This document shows positions 11,801-21,911 of a stretch of 64,000 bases of DNA, piece after piece. Each line of letters starts with the position of its first letter. The first letter of the stretch is position 1. The DNA is taken from assembly GCA_032629725.1 (NCBI GenBank), contig JAFEVB010000009.1, positions 5,001 through 69,000 of the forward strand, given 5' to 3'. The stretch comes from Gremmenia infestans. Its lineage: Eukaryota; Ascomycota; Leotiomycetes; Helotiales; Hamatocanthoscyphaceae. Below the pieces are notes generated by a model. That model made no database searches. It was given only the letters and a program-made list of their open reading frames with translations, and was not told the origin of the DNA. Both the position numbers and the translations under genes were made by a program.

Positions 11801-13745
11801 ATAGTTATTTTAATATATAGCTGTATTAGGTAAACTTTACCTTATAAGTTTCCTAGTTAATTTCTAGATTATATTATCTAATCTAAGAAATACTAAAAAT
11901 GGCCTAATTATCTCTAATACGGATTATATCTAGGCTGATTTCCTTCTAGTAACCTCTAATAGTTATCTATATAGGTATAGTCTTATACTTAACTATCTCT
12001 CTATTTATTTTAATCGCTATCCTATTAATAATAGTAAGTAGGTAGGGTTCCACCTTCTCCTATATTAGTATATTAAGCCTCTTTATAGCTTCTAGCAAGA
12101 TAAAGTTCCTCTATGTACTAGAGTTAAGTATAACCTATAGCTCCTTTCCTCTAGTGCTAGCATTTAGTATTATATAGTTTCAGCCCTCTATAGCTGCCAC
12201 TTACTTTCCCTAGTCATCTTTCTTCTAGGACCTTATATCCTATAAATTGGTTTTCCTATAGTTAGTAACTGCTTTTCTATCTTATTAGTTAGTATAGAGT
12301 ATTTAGCGCGAATATGCTTTATGCTTTATTACTAATATATTACTAGGCAAAATTATTAGGTTTATAGGAAATAGAGGAAAAGTTATTTTCCTCTAAATAC
12401 ATTTGCCTAACCTTTCGCTAGTGATTTCCTAGATATCTCCTAGCTTTATAATTAAGCTTAGCCTTAGCATTTCTTCTCCTAGGATACTCTTAATAATCCT
12501 AGGTTATTAAGGTGCTCTAAAGACAACTTATTATATATCTTAGTATATAACTATATAGTAGATGCCTTCTTCTAGTTTCTCTATTCCTAGCTAGAAGTCC
12601 CCTTTAAAGGCTAGTTTATCCTCTCTTTAGGTTCTTACCAGTTTCCTATAGAAAGCTTATTACTAGCTATAATCTATTCTTTATCTATATTAGGTAGCTA
12701 GTCCGTAGGATCCTAAGATAGCTTGCTTTCTCTTCTATATTTATTTCCTAGCTTTTATATTTAGGTGGTTGCGTGCCGTACTTCTATCTCTTAGGGTTTA
12801 GTTATAATACTGCACCTAAGGTTTATATAGCTACGCTTATATTTTATTTCTTTTAGGGTCCTTTCCCCTTCTTCTATCTATAAGAGGATACTAGGTATCT
12901 AGGCAATCCATACTTAAAATAGAGTCCCTTTCTAATATCGCTTATCCTATTTCTCTCTAAAGAGTAGGTTTAGTTTCTAGTAAGCGGCGTTAATTTCTAT
13001 TAGGTCCCCCTAGTCCTTTCTTTCTATTAATCCTATCTTCCCTAATTATTTACTAAAGTTATAGGTCCCTTTTCCGTTTAAGGGACCTCTTAAAGAATCG
13101 GTTATTAATCTTAACCGCTTCCTTAATTATTTCGGCGAGACTATTTAGTTAGTCTATTCTAGTTAGCTTATCCTTAATAAAGTCCTTTAGTTCTATATAG
13201 TACTAGCTAGTTAGGGCGCGGTCGCTCTATTCTGCTATGTCCAAATACTGCTAGAACCTAGCCGTATACTTAGAGGCTAACTTATTCTGCTTTAGTTATT
13301 ATAGCTCCTATTTCAGCTATACTTTACTATTTAAGGTCGCTAAAGACTTATTAGATATTTTTCTTAAATGCCTTATAGCTTATAAATATAGCCTAAGTTA
13401 AGGTTCTTGCTCTAGTTATAACTCGCCCCTAACTAGTTTTATTTGCTATAAAGTTATTAATATAGGTCTTAACTTAGTTAAAAGCTACGCCCTAAAGGTA
13501 ACTAATTATATAGATAACCTTTGCTGTCTTAGTTTCGAATAAGTATTAGTTAAATAGGATATAGATATCTATTAAAGTTAGGAAGTTATCTAACTTGCCC
13601 CTATCCCTATAGAACATATTAGGTGTCTTAATAATCATAGTTTGTTCCTATACCGCAAGAGTCTAGGCTAGTGCCGGCGTAGAAGCTAGAGTTAGTATTA
13701 GGGTTAGGGTATTCTTCCCTTTAGTAGATCCGGTAGATAATATTA
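8870..13745 (-). pseudogene. gag-pol of a chromovirus-type Ty3/Gypsy element (family 2), RIP-inactivated
   Basis: Read on the minus strand, a gag-like segment begins near 13745-13638 ('MIIKTPNMFY'). Reverse transcriptase motifs lie at about 11,120-11,480: an 'FCIDYRKLN' core, a 'TRFGYY' motif, and a YLDD motif now YLNN. A chromodomain lies at the C-terminal end (about 8,880-8,990, with 'RGYTKYLVK' followed by 'NTWE'). Stops are scattered through all domains and are TAG/TAA at former Gln/Trp codons. The order gag-RT-(RNaseH/integrase)-chromodomain is that of chromoviruses. The protease, RNaseH and integrase positions between these landmarks were not resolved. Confidence 0.75.
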
Positions 13746-13775
13746 TTCCATCGATAGAAAGATAGGTGCTTAAAG

Positions 13776-14209
13776 TATAACAATCGCCTAGCCTATATAG
13801 TGCTAAGGTAAGTCTTATAACTTAAGTAGGTCCCTAGACCTAGGTTATTACTAGGTTAATATTAGTATCTATTAATAGATCACTGGTTGCTATACTTAGA
13901 AGTATAGCTTATTATAAAGTATAAAGTAATAAGCGTATATTAGGAAATACTATTTAAGTTAAGTATAAAGCTCCTATCTAATAGGTAATAACCTAGCCTT
14001 ATATAGAACCTTTATGCCTCTAGATCCTAATAGATCCTAACGGGCTGTAAGGATCCCTACGGTCCCTCCTTGGTCTATTATATAACTTAATATACTAGAA
14101 AAGCGTCTTTTGCTTATATAAGAAAAATCTATTTCTACTAAGGGTTCTCCTATATCTAGAGTCAGATATTAAGCCTAAGGTCCCTTGGTTATATATTATG
14201 TTCGTAATA
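13776..14209. repeat. Family-2 LTR (right LTR of the most complete copy)
   Basis: 434 bp from TATAACAATCG to CGTAATA. As gag-pol runs on the minus strand, this is the 5' LTR in element orientation. It is followed by a second partial internal copy (14210-15185). Confidence 0.75.
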
Positions 14210-15185
14210 TTATAATACTATATCTAAAGTTTATATAGCTATACTTATATTCTATTTCTTTTAGGATCCTTTTCTTTTCTTTTATCTATAAAAGAATACT
14301 AAGTGTCTAAGTAATCTATACTTAAAATAAAGTCCCTTTTAGTATTACTTATCTTGTTTCTTCTTAGAAAGTAGGTTTAGTTTTTAGTAAGCGGCGTTAA
14401 TTTCTATTAGGTCCCTTTAGTTTTTTCTTTCTATTAATTCTATCTTTCTTAACTATTTACTAAAGTTATAGGTTCTTTTCTACTTAAGGGACCTTTTAAA
14501 GAACCGGTTATTAATTTTAACCGCTTTTTTAATTATCTTAGCAAAACTAGTTAGTTAGTCTATCCTAGTTAGCTTATCTTTAATAAAGTCTTTAGTTCTA
14601 TATAGTACTAGCTAGTTAGGACGCGGTTGCTCTATTCTATTATATCTAAATACTACTAGAACCTAGCTATATATTTAGAGGCTGACTTATTCTATCTTAG
14701 TTATTATAGCTTCTATTTAGCTATACTCTATTATTTAAGATCGCTAAAAACTTATTAGATATTTTTCTTAAATGCTTTATAGCTTATAAATATAGCCTAG
14801 GTTAAGGTCCTTGCTCTAGTTGTAATTTGCTTTTAACTAGTTTTATTTATTATAAAATTATTAATATAGGTCTTAACCTAGTTAAAGGCTACGTTCTAAA
14901 AGTAACTAATTATATAGATAACCTTTACTATCTTAGTTTTAAATAAGTATTAGTTAAATAAAATATAGATATCTATTAAAATTAGAAAGTTATCTAACTT
15001 GCTTTTATCTTTATAGAATATATTAGGTGTTTTAATAATTATAGTTTATTTTTATACTATAAAAGTTTAAGCTAGCGCTAGTATAGAAGCTAGAGTTAGT
15101 ATTAAGATTAAGGTTAGAGTATTCTTCCTTTTAATAGACCTGGTGGATAATATTATTCTATTGATAAAAAAACTAGTACTTAAAG
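14210..15185 (-). repeat. Partial second copy of the family-2 gag region
   Basis: This segment repeats, with added RIP changes, the sequence at about 12,800-13,775, then joins another LTR at 15186. The LTR-internal-LTR-internal-LTR chain looks like unequal recombination or insertion between copies rather than independent full insertions. Confidence 0.65.
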
Positions 15186-15656
15186 TATAATAATCGCCTA
15201 GCTTATATAATACTAAGATAAGTCTTATAACTTAAGTAGGTCCCTAGATCTAGGTTATTATTAGATTAATATTAGTATCTATTAATAGATTACTAGTTGC
15301 TATACTTAGAAATATAGCTTATTATAAAGTATAAAGTAATAAGCGTATATTAGGAAATACTATTTAAGTTAAGTATAAAGCTTCTATCTAATAGGTAATA
15401 ACCTAGTCTTATATAGAACCTTTATATCCTAGATTAAATAGATTATTCTAATTCTACCAATCCCGGATTATATAGATTACTATAATCTAAATAATCCACT
15501 TTTATCTTATAATATATTATATAACTAGCTAACTATTATATATAGTTATTATACTAGCTATAATAAAGAAACCTTTTTTCTTCTAGGGGTTCTCCTATGC
15601 CTAGCGAGCTAGATATTAAGTCTAAGATCCCCTAGTTATATATTATATTCGTAATA
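15186..15656. repeat. Family-2 LTR ending the nested block
   Basis: About 471 bp from TATAATAATCGCC to CGTAATA. Its middle contains a 'cctagatta...' segment, seen also in the copy at 16449, that replaces the GGATCC-containing segment of other copies. This defines an LTR subfamily. Confidence 0.7.
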
Positions 15657-16448
15657 CTATAAGAAATAGAACTATAAAATTAAGATAGAGCTAAGTTAGA
15701 CTTTTAGATATAACTTTTTTTACTAGTAATTAATTTATAAACTTAAGATAACTAGGTAATATATTATTAATAACTTAGATAAAGGATTTATTAAAGCTAG
15801 TTAAGCTTCTTTTACTATGCTAATTTTGTTTATTAAGAAGCTTAATAGTAGCCTTTAATTCTATATAGACTATTAGTATCTAAATAGTATTATATAAAAA
15901 GATTATTACTTTTTACTACTTATTAAAAAGATCTTCTAATAGTTATCCTAAGCTAAGATGTTTACTAAGCTAGATATCCGCTAGGCTTTCTATTATATTC
16001 AAATAGATCTAGACTTTAAAGAACTTACTATATTCTAAACTAGGTACGGATTATATAAGTATAAAGTAATACTTTTTAAGCTAACTAATAGGTCTGCTAT
16101 ATACTAGTAGTATATAAATAATATACTATTAGACTTACTTAATATATTTTATACTATCTATATAAATAATATTATTATCTATTCTAAGAACCCTACTAAC
16201 TATAAGAAGCATATTAAGTAAGTTCTAGACTATCTATAAGCTGCTAGCTTATAGAGTAATATTAATAAGAGCGAATTTTATATTACTATAATAAAGTATC
16301 TTAGGTTTATTATATCTACTAATAGGATCCAAGTAGATCTTACTAAGATATCTATAATTACTAGCTAAAAAAAGCTAAAGACTATAAAAGGAATCTAAGC
16401 TTTCCTAGAATTCTATAACTTCTACTAGCGATTTATAAAAGACTATAG
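15657..16448 (+). pseudogene. Reverse transcriptase part of Gypsy family 1 pol
   Basis: The plus-strand frame shows 'FTKLDIR' (RT motif A region) and 'TRYGLYKYKV', then the catalytic YIDD box decayed to 'YINN' at about 16,165, and further downstream RT sequence to 16,440. Stops lie at former Gln/Trp codons. A solo LTR at 16449 interrupts the frame, which resumes at 16915. Confidence 0.75.
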
Positions 16449-16914
16449 TATAACGATCGCCTAGCTCACATAGTGCTAGGGTAAGTCTTGTGACTTAAGT
16501 AGGTCCCTAGACCTAGATTATTATTAGGTTAATATCGGTATCTATCGATGGATTACTAGTTGCTATACTTAGGAGTATAGCTTATTACAAAGTATAAAGT
16601 AATAAGCGTATATTAGGAAATACTATTTAAGTTAAGCACAAAGCTCCTATCTAATAGGTAACAACCTAGTCTTATATAGAACCTTCATATCCTAGATTAT
16701 ATAGATCATTCTAATCCCACCGATCCTAGATTATATAGATCATTACGATCCAAATAATCCATCTACGTAACGCGTCATATGGCCGGCTAACCAATATACA
16801 TAGTTATCATACTAGCTACTATAAAGGAACCTTCTTCCTCCTAGGGGTTCTCCTATGCCTAGCGAACTAGATATTAAGCCTAAGGTCCCCTAGTCACATG
16901 TTGCCTTCGTAACA
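16449..16914. repeat. Solo family-2 LTR with TATAG target-site duplication
   Basis: 466 bp beginning TATAACGATCGCC and ending TTCGTAACA. TATAG is present on both sides (16444-16448 and 16915-16919). It has inserted into the pol gene of Gypsy family 1. It is less RIP-mutated than the surrounding sequence, suggesting a later arrival. Confidence 0.85.
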
Positions 16915-19120
16915 TATAGGCATATAGTATAGATACTTATCTTAGCTACCTAAAAGAATTTGCTTTTTAACTTTAATAATAAATGCAAGCAGGCGTTTAG
17001 TAGCTTAAAGAAGATATTAACCTTAGCTTTTATACTAAAATACTTCTAGTTTAATAAGCTTTATATACTAGAAACCAACGCGTTTAATAAAGTAGTTAAT
17101 ATAGTATTTTTAGAACTAGACCTAGAAGATAATACCTAGAAACCTATAGTATTTATATTTAAGACTATAGCTTTAGTAGAATATAACTATCTGATTTATA
17201 ATAAGGAAATGCTTACTATTATGCAAGCTTTTAAAGCATAGTAATCTAAGTTGCTTAGTTAAAATAATAAAGTAAAAGTCTACTTTAACTATCGCTTTTT
17301 AAAATACTTTATAAATACTAAGCAACTATCTGCGCGTTAGGCTAGATAGGCAAAGTACCTCTTCTAATTTAACTTTAAAATTACGTTTTAAGTAGAAAAA
17401 AAAACAAGAAAGCTAATATCTTAACTTACTAAGAAAAGAATATTTAGGCATAAGAAGCTATAATAAAGAAAGCTTATAATTAGGCTTTGCTATAGCTTTA
17501 CTAGATTAGCTCTAAGGTAATATAGGATATATAGCTAGTTCTAATCGTAGCTAACTTAGTTCTATTAGTAGATTAGATCTTATAGGAAAACCGGAGCTAT
17601 AAAAGCCTATAGGATCTATATAGAAAAGCAAGCATAGAGAACTATCTAGTATAGAATCTAACTAAAGGTCTTTTAACTTAAGAAGGAAAACTAGTAGTAC
17701 CTAATACTATATAAAATAGAACTTCTATCTATATAGCACTTATCTAAGAGGCCTACTCCTAGGTATTAATAGCTTACCTTAGATAAAACAAGATAATCTA
17801 AGCGCTCTAAGCTTAGTACTACTAGTATAAGCTAGAGAAAAACGTTATGTAGTATATATAGAACTGCTATAACTATAGAAAGTATTATATCTCTAAGAAT
17901 AAGATACTTAGACTACTCTAACCTCTAGCTATTCTATAATAACTTTAGTAATATATTACTATAGATTTTAAAGAATTCCTTTTTATAAAAAATAGATTTA
18001 ATATAATTGTTATATTTATAGATTGATTAGGTAAAAGGCTAGTCTTAATCCTTTACTATAAAATAATCGATGCTAAATAGACCGCTAAAATCTTTATATA
18101 ATATATCTACTAGATATAAGATCCGCTAGACTTAATTATATTAGACTAAGAACTATAGTTTATATCTTAATTCTAGAATAAATTCTACTATATTCTAAGG
18201 ATCAAACTAAAGCTATCTACTACTAACTATACGCAGATAGATAAATAGACTAAAATTATAAACTAGTATATTAACTAATAGCTTTACCTTTTTATTAACT
18301 ACTACTAAGATAATTAAGATAAAGTAATACCGATAGTAGATTTCGCACAAGCTGCACTTCTATATAAAGCTATAGAACAAGTACTAATACTTACCGAAAT
18401 AAGCTATAAGCTAAGAATATTATTTAACTAGACTTTATCTTAACCCTTAGAATTAGTATAAAGGAAGCTTAACTAAGATAAAGCTTAGATAATACTTAAA
18501 CAGATCTATAATAGTTAGGAAGTTGCCTATAAGAATATAGCTTATATATAAAACTAATACTTAATCTAAGCAAATAAATACTAGTAGAAGATTAACTTTA
18601 GTATTAGTAATAAGGTTTAGGTTACTATAAAATACTAGAAGTTGCTTTAACTTAGCTAAAAGTTAGTAAAACAAGCTACTAGACCTTTTATAATTTTAGA
18701 AAAATATAGTAATATATTTTAACTAAACTTACTAGCTTTAATAAAGGTTTACTTAGTTTTTAATACTAATAAGCTCTAGAAGAACCTAGATAACCTACTT
18801 CTAAGATAGTAGAATAAAAAGCTACTACTACTAAAAGTAAACAAAAACTATAAATAGAAAGTTAAGAAAGTACTAAGCGTACGCTTAGTTAATAATAGAC
18901 TAAAATACTAAGTTAAATAAACTAGATTTAATATAGACTTAAATAAATACTCTCTATTAGACTTCTAAAATACACTTATAGCCTTTTAGAAATTCTACGA
19001 ATAATATCTTCGTAAGCTTAAACTATTAAAAAACTTAAAGTATTAGCTTAAGATAGTATAAAAAAACAATTTTCTAAAAAAGAAAGGTAATAATAATAGA
19101 CCTATAGATAGGTCTTACGG
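16915..19120 (+). pseudogene. RNaseH, integrase and chromodomain-like part of Gypsy family 1 pol
   Basis: The decayed plus-strand frame continues after the solo LTR. An RNaseH segment lies near 17,140-17,240 ('NKEMLTIMQAF'). An integrase core segment lies near 17,960-18,330 ('FID.LGKR' type). A C-terminal segment near 18,840-19,080 ends with a chromodomain-like 'LVNNRLKYQVK'. Many TAA/TAG stops at former Gln/Trp codons show inactivation by RIP. Confidence 0.65.
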
Positions 19121-19132
19121 GAAAAAAGATAG

Positions 19133-19364
19133 TATTATAAGACTAGTTATATAACCTATTATGTAATATTAGCATATTAGTATAGTATTAGCCTTTTGCT
19201 TAACTAGCTACCTAATTACTAGCTACTATACTAACTAGCTAAGCGTATATATATTTCCTTTCTACTACTATATTTTAAACTCTCTTTTTTTTCTCTTTAG
19301 CTTAGAATTATATTTGATTCGATCTTATACTAAGCTATGCTCTTAAGGATTTGTAATTATAATA
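19133..19364 (+). repeat. Right LTR of Gypsy family 1
   Basis: 232 bp, the same length as the left LTR, but nearly every CpA/TpG site has become TpA. A purine tract precedes it, and GTTTT (target duplication) follows at 19365-19369. Confidence 0.85.
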
Positions 19365-19399
19365 GTTTTTATTATATAGTCTAAAATCCAGCCTTTATA

Positions 19400-20710
19400 A
19401 GCATCTCTATTTAAAAATACTAGCACTACTATATAGTCTTTCTCTATACCTCTATTTGAAATCCTTTCCTAACACCTCTATTTCCTAGCACCTCTATTTA
19501 AAAACGCTAGCACCGCTATAAAGTAGAATATATAAAGGTGTATTTAAGAAAAAGCTATAGTAGAAAGTGTAGTTAAGAAAAAGCCTTAGTAGAAGATATA
19601 GTTAAGAAGCAGCTAAGAGGTATATTTAAGAAAAAAAAGGGATATTATATAGTACTAGCATATAGATACTATAATAGATTAAAATCCTAGAGACTTTAAA
19701 ACGCCTATAGAGATATATTTAAGAGGTTAAGATATAAAGGATACTAAGCTAAGCTGCAATGCTTATTAAGCAGCTAGAAAAGCAAAAAAAGGACTCTAAG
19801 ATATCTATAGAGGTATATTTAAAAGAAAGAAAAGAGATATTATATAGTAATAGCAAGTAGATACTATAATAGATTAAAATCCTAAAGACTTTAAGATGCC
19901 TATAAAGGTATATTTAAAAGAAAGAAAAGAGATATTATATAGTACTAGCATATAGATACTATAATAGATTAAAATCCTAGAGACTTTAAGACGCCTATAG
20001 AGATATATTTAAAAGGTTAAGATATAGAATACTATGCTAAGCTGCGATGCCTATTAAGCAGCTAGTATTGCGAAAAAAGAACTATAGAATACTTATAAAA
20101 GTGTATTTAAGAGATTAAGATATAAAAGATACTAAGCTAAGCTGCAATGTCTGTTAAGCAGCTAGAAAAGCAGAGAAAGGACTCTAGGATGCTTATAGAG
20201 GTATATTTAAGAGAAAGATTAAGATATAGAAAAGAATACTAAGCTAAGCTATAACGCTTATTAAGCAGCTAGCATTGCAAAGGACTCTAGAATGCTTATA
20301 GAGGTATATTTAAGAGAAAGATTAAAGGTTTTTATATAGCACTACTATATAGATACTATAATAGTTGGAAATCCTAGGTACTACTATAAGTAGACTTTAA
20401 TAAAGAACTAAAAGATACTATATATATAGTATAAAGGTGCTATCATAGAGTATACCGCGTCCTTATAGCTTGCGATGTTGTTATATATAAGTAAACCTGT
20501 AAATGGAAAAACTATAGTATTTTTCTCTATCTTGTTCTAGCTATGTGCCTTAAGGAAGATCTTAAATAAAGGGGAGGAGGCATCGGTGGTATAACTAAGC
20601 TTAGCCTCTCTATTATAATAGCTTTGAAATTAATATAATAATAGTATTAGCAAAGAGAGCAAATAAAGATAAGTCTTACGCGCGCCTCTTCTCTACGTAG
20701 GTCACTAATT
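19400..20710. repeat. Degenerate tandem repeats inside the small LTR element
   Basis: No coding frame. Words such as 'gaggtatatttaagag', 'tattaagcagctag' and 'gatactataatagatta' recur many times between about 19,480 and 20,400 in a changing order, a degenerate minisatellite-like array. It forms the whole non-coding interior of the element. Confidence 0.65.
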
Positions 20711-20846
20711 TATTAGGCAGGGATTTAATTAGAGGTAAAGACTTGAATTTGTTAAGAGCTAGGAAGGCACTAATGAGGGTATACATAGTGATAACTAAGA
20801 CTATACAAGTGGGTTTCCATCACATGGTCCAAATCCAGCCTCTATA
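20711..20846. repeat. Right LTR of the small LTR element (holds the empty Gypsy site)
   Basis: 136 bp, colinear with 5944-6050 joined to 19370-19399. It shows the uninterrupted sequence (..gggtttccatcacatgg..) into which Gypsy family 1 inserted in the other LTR. It is lightly mutated. Confidence 0.75.
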
Positions 20847-21116
20847 GTACTGCACGTCTTGGAGCTCCACCGCAAAAATAAAGACCCAACTGCAGATTCC
20901 TACCCAGAACGTCACCACAAACCCCCCAATTTGATTTCGATAATAGAAAATACACAATTGAAATATTTATTTACCACGTGACATGTGCTTTTCATGTTAA
21001 TTTCCTGTCCTCCAAATGCCCCAAACCTTGCTAGCAGTCTCTTTGCTCTCCTTTCCTACCCTCTCTATCTTCTCTTTAAGTGCTTCAAATTGATGCCTTC
21101 ATTTATCGCTTAATGT

Positions 21117-21431
21117 TTAAACAGGATAATATTGACCTCTTGAGGTAAAAATTAGGTCATTCCAATCGAAGCACTTGCTAGGATTGATGAAAATCCTGTT
21201 AGAAAGACTTCGATAAGACGCCTTAAGGTCTAAGTGGAGGAGCTTCCGCTTCTGGTTCGGCGAAGTCTCTTGAAGAACTGAACCTCGCTTCAAGATCTCC
21301 GAACGCTCAAAATCCACTAGAACCAGATTCCTGATCTCGGGATTCCATAGCACGTTCGGTGGCCGTGTAGTACAGTGCTCTACCCCGCAACTTGGCATCT
21401 TATTAACTGCCCCGTTCGTTTCCGCAGTCAA
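21117..21431 (-). pseudogene. Remnant of a fungal kinase-like protein
   Basis: A roughly 105-residue frame contains 'RPPNVLWNPEIRN' and 'LVDFERSEIL', which recall the catalytic loop and DF(G/E) segment of fungal kinase-like (APH/FunK-type) proteins, followed by a typical 'SPNQKRK' stretch. The residues before RPPN read HCTT, so the catalytic Asp expected after His-x is missing. No N-lobe is visible upstream and the only start codon is TTG. It sits at the TE border and is most likely a truncated relic. Confidence 0.5.
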
Positions 21432-21911
21432 ATCCTGTCCTATGGTTAATATCAGACCCCTACGCGCCTGATCGCCTGCCTATAACATGAGCAGCATGTG
21501 AACTAGTCTAACCCTAAAGTCAAGAAAATAGGGACGGAGAGAGATGTTCCTAAGCTAGACTGGTATAAGCTCTCCCTGAACGTCGTCCAAGTGTTAGTAG
21601 ATCAAACCTTCGTGCTTCTACTAGTATACACTAATCATATATATAAGACAGGTTGCTAATAGTCTTATGTTTCATTAGTCATGATAGTTATTGATTTATT
21701 AAATGTATATTATCTAGTCTCTAGATAGGGGTATGTATACCACTCGCTCACAATATCTACTTAATCAATCTTATCTCTACCTAGGTAAGATTCACCCCTG
21801 CTTCTCGCTTTTCCTCATTTTGAAAACAGATAGCCTGATGACTATGCAAAAATGCTGCGAAATTAAGTTATACCGCTATGATCTCCGAGTCGTACGGCAC
21901 CGCAAATCGCC
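21432..21911. other. Intergenic region
   Basis: Non-coding. It contains the 3' flank of the MFS gene, which is transcribed leftward and ends at 21912. No RNA gene or repeat was recognised. Confidence 0.5.

Larger units (their letters stand above)
6051..19364 (+). mobile_element. Ty3/Gypsy LTR retrotransposon (family 1), RIP-inactivated, carrying nested insertions
   Basis: This element has two 232-bp LTRs (6051-6282 and 19133-19364). It sits between GTTTC (6046-6050) and GTTTT (19365-19369), a 5-bp target-site duplication that differs by one C-to-T change. A purine-rich tract (about 19119-19132) immediately precedes the right LTR as a polypurine tract, giving plus orientation. The pol remnant is on the plus strand (15657-16448 and 16915-19120). 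Most of the 13.3 kb is later insertion by family 2. The empty-site version of the target is preserved in the second host LTR near 20816, which independently confirms the insertion. Confidence 0.85.
5944..20846. mobile_element. Small non-autonomous LTR (TRIM-like) element, host of the nested insertions
   Basis: Two direct repeats of about 136-137 bp bound the whole TE block. The left repeat is split (5944-6050 plus 19370-19399). The right repeat is intact at 20711-20846. Both begin TATTAGGCAGGG and end in TATA, consistent with TG...CA ends changed by RIP. GTAC flanks the element on both sides (5940-5943 and 20847-20850), giving a target-site duplication. The internal part, once the Gypsy insertion is removed, is only 19400-20710 and has no coding potential. 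It is therefore a non-autonomous element that served as the landing site for a larger retrotransposon. Confidence 0.7.
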
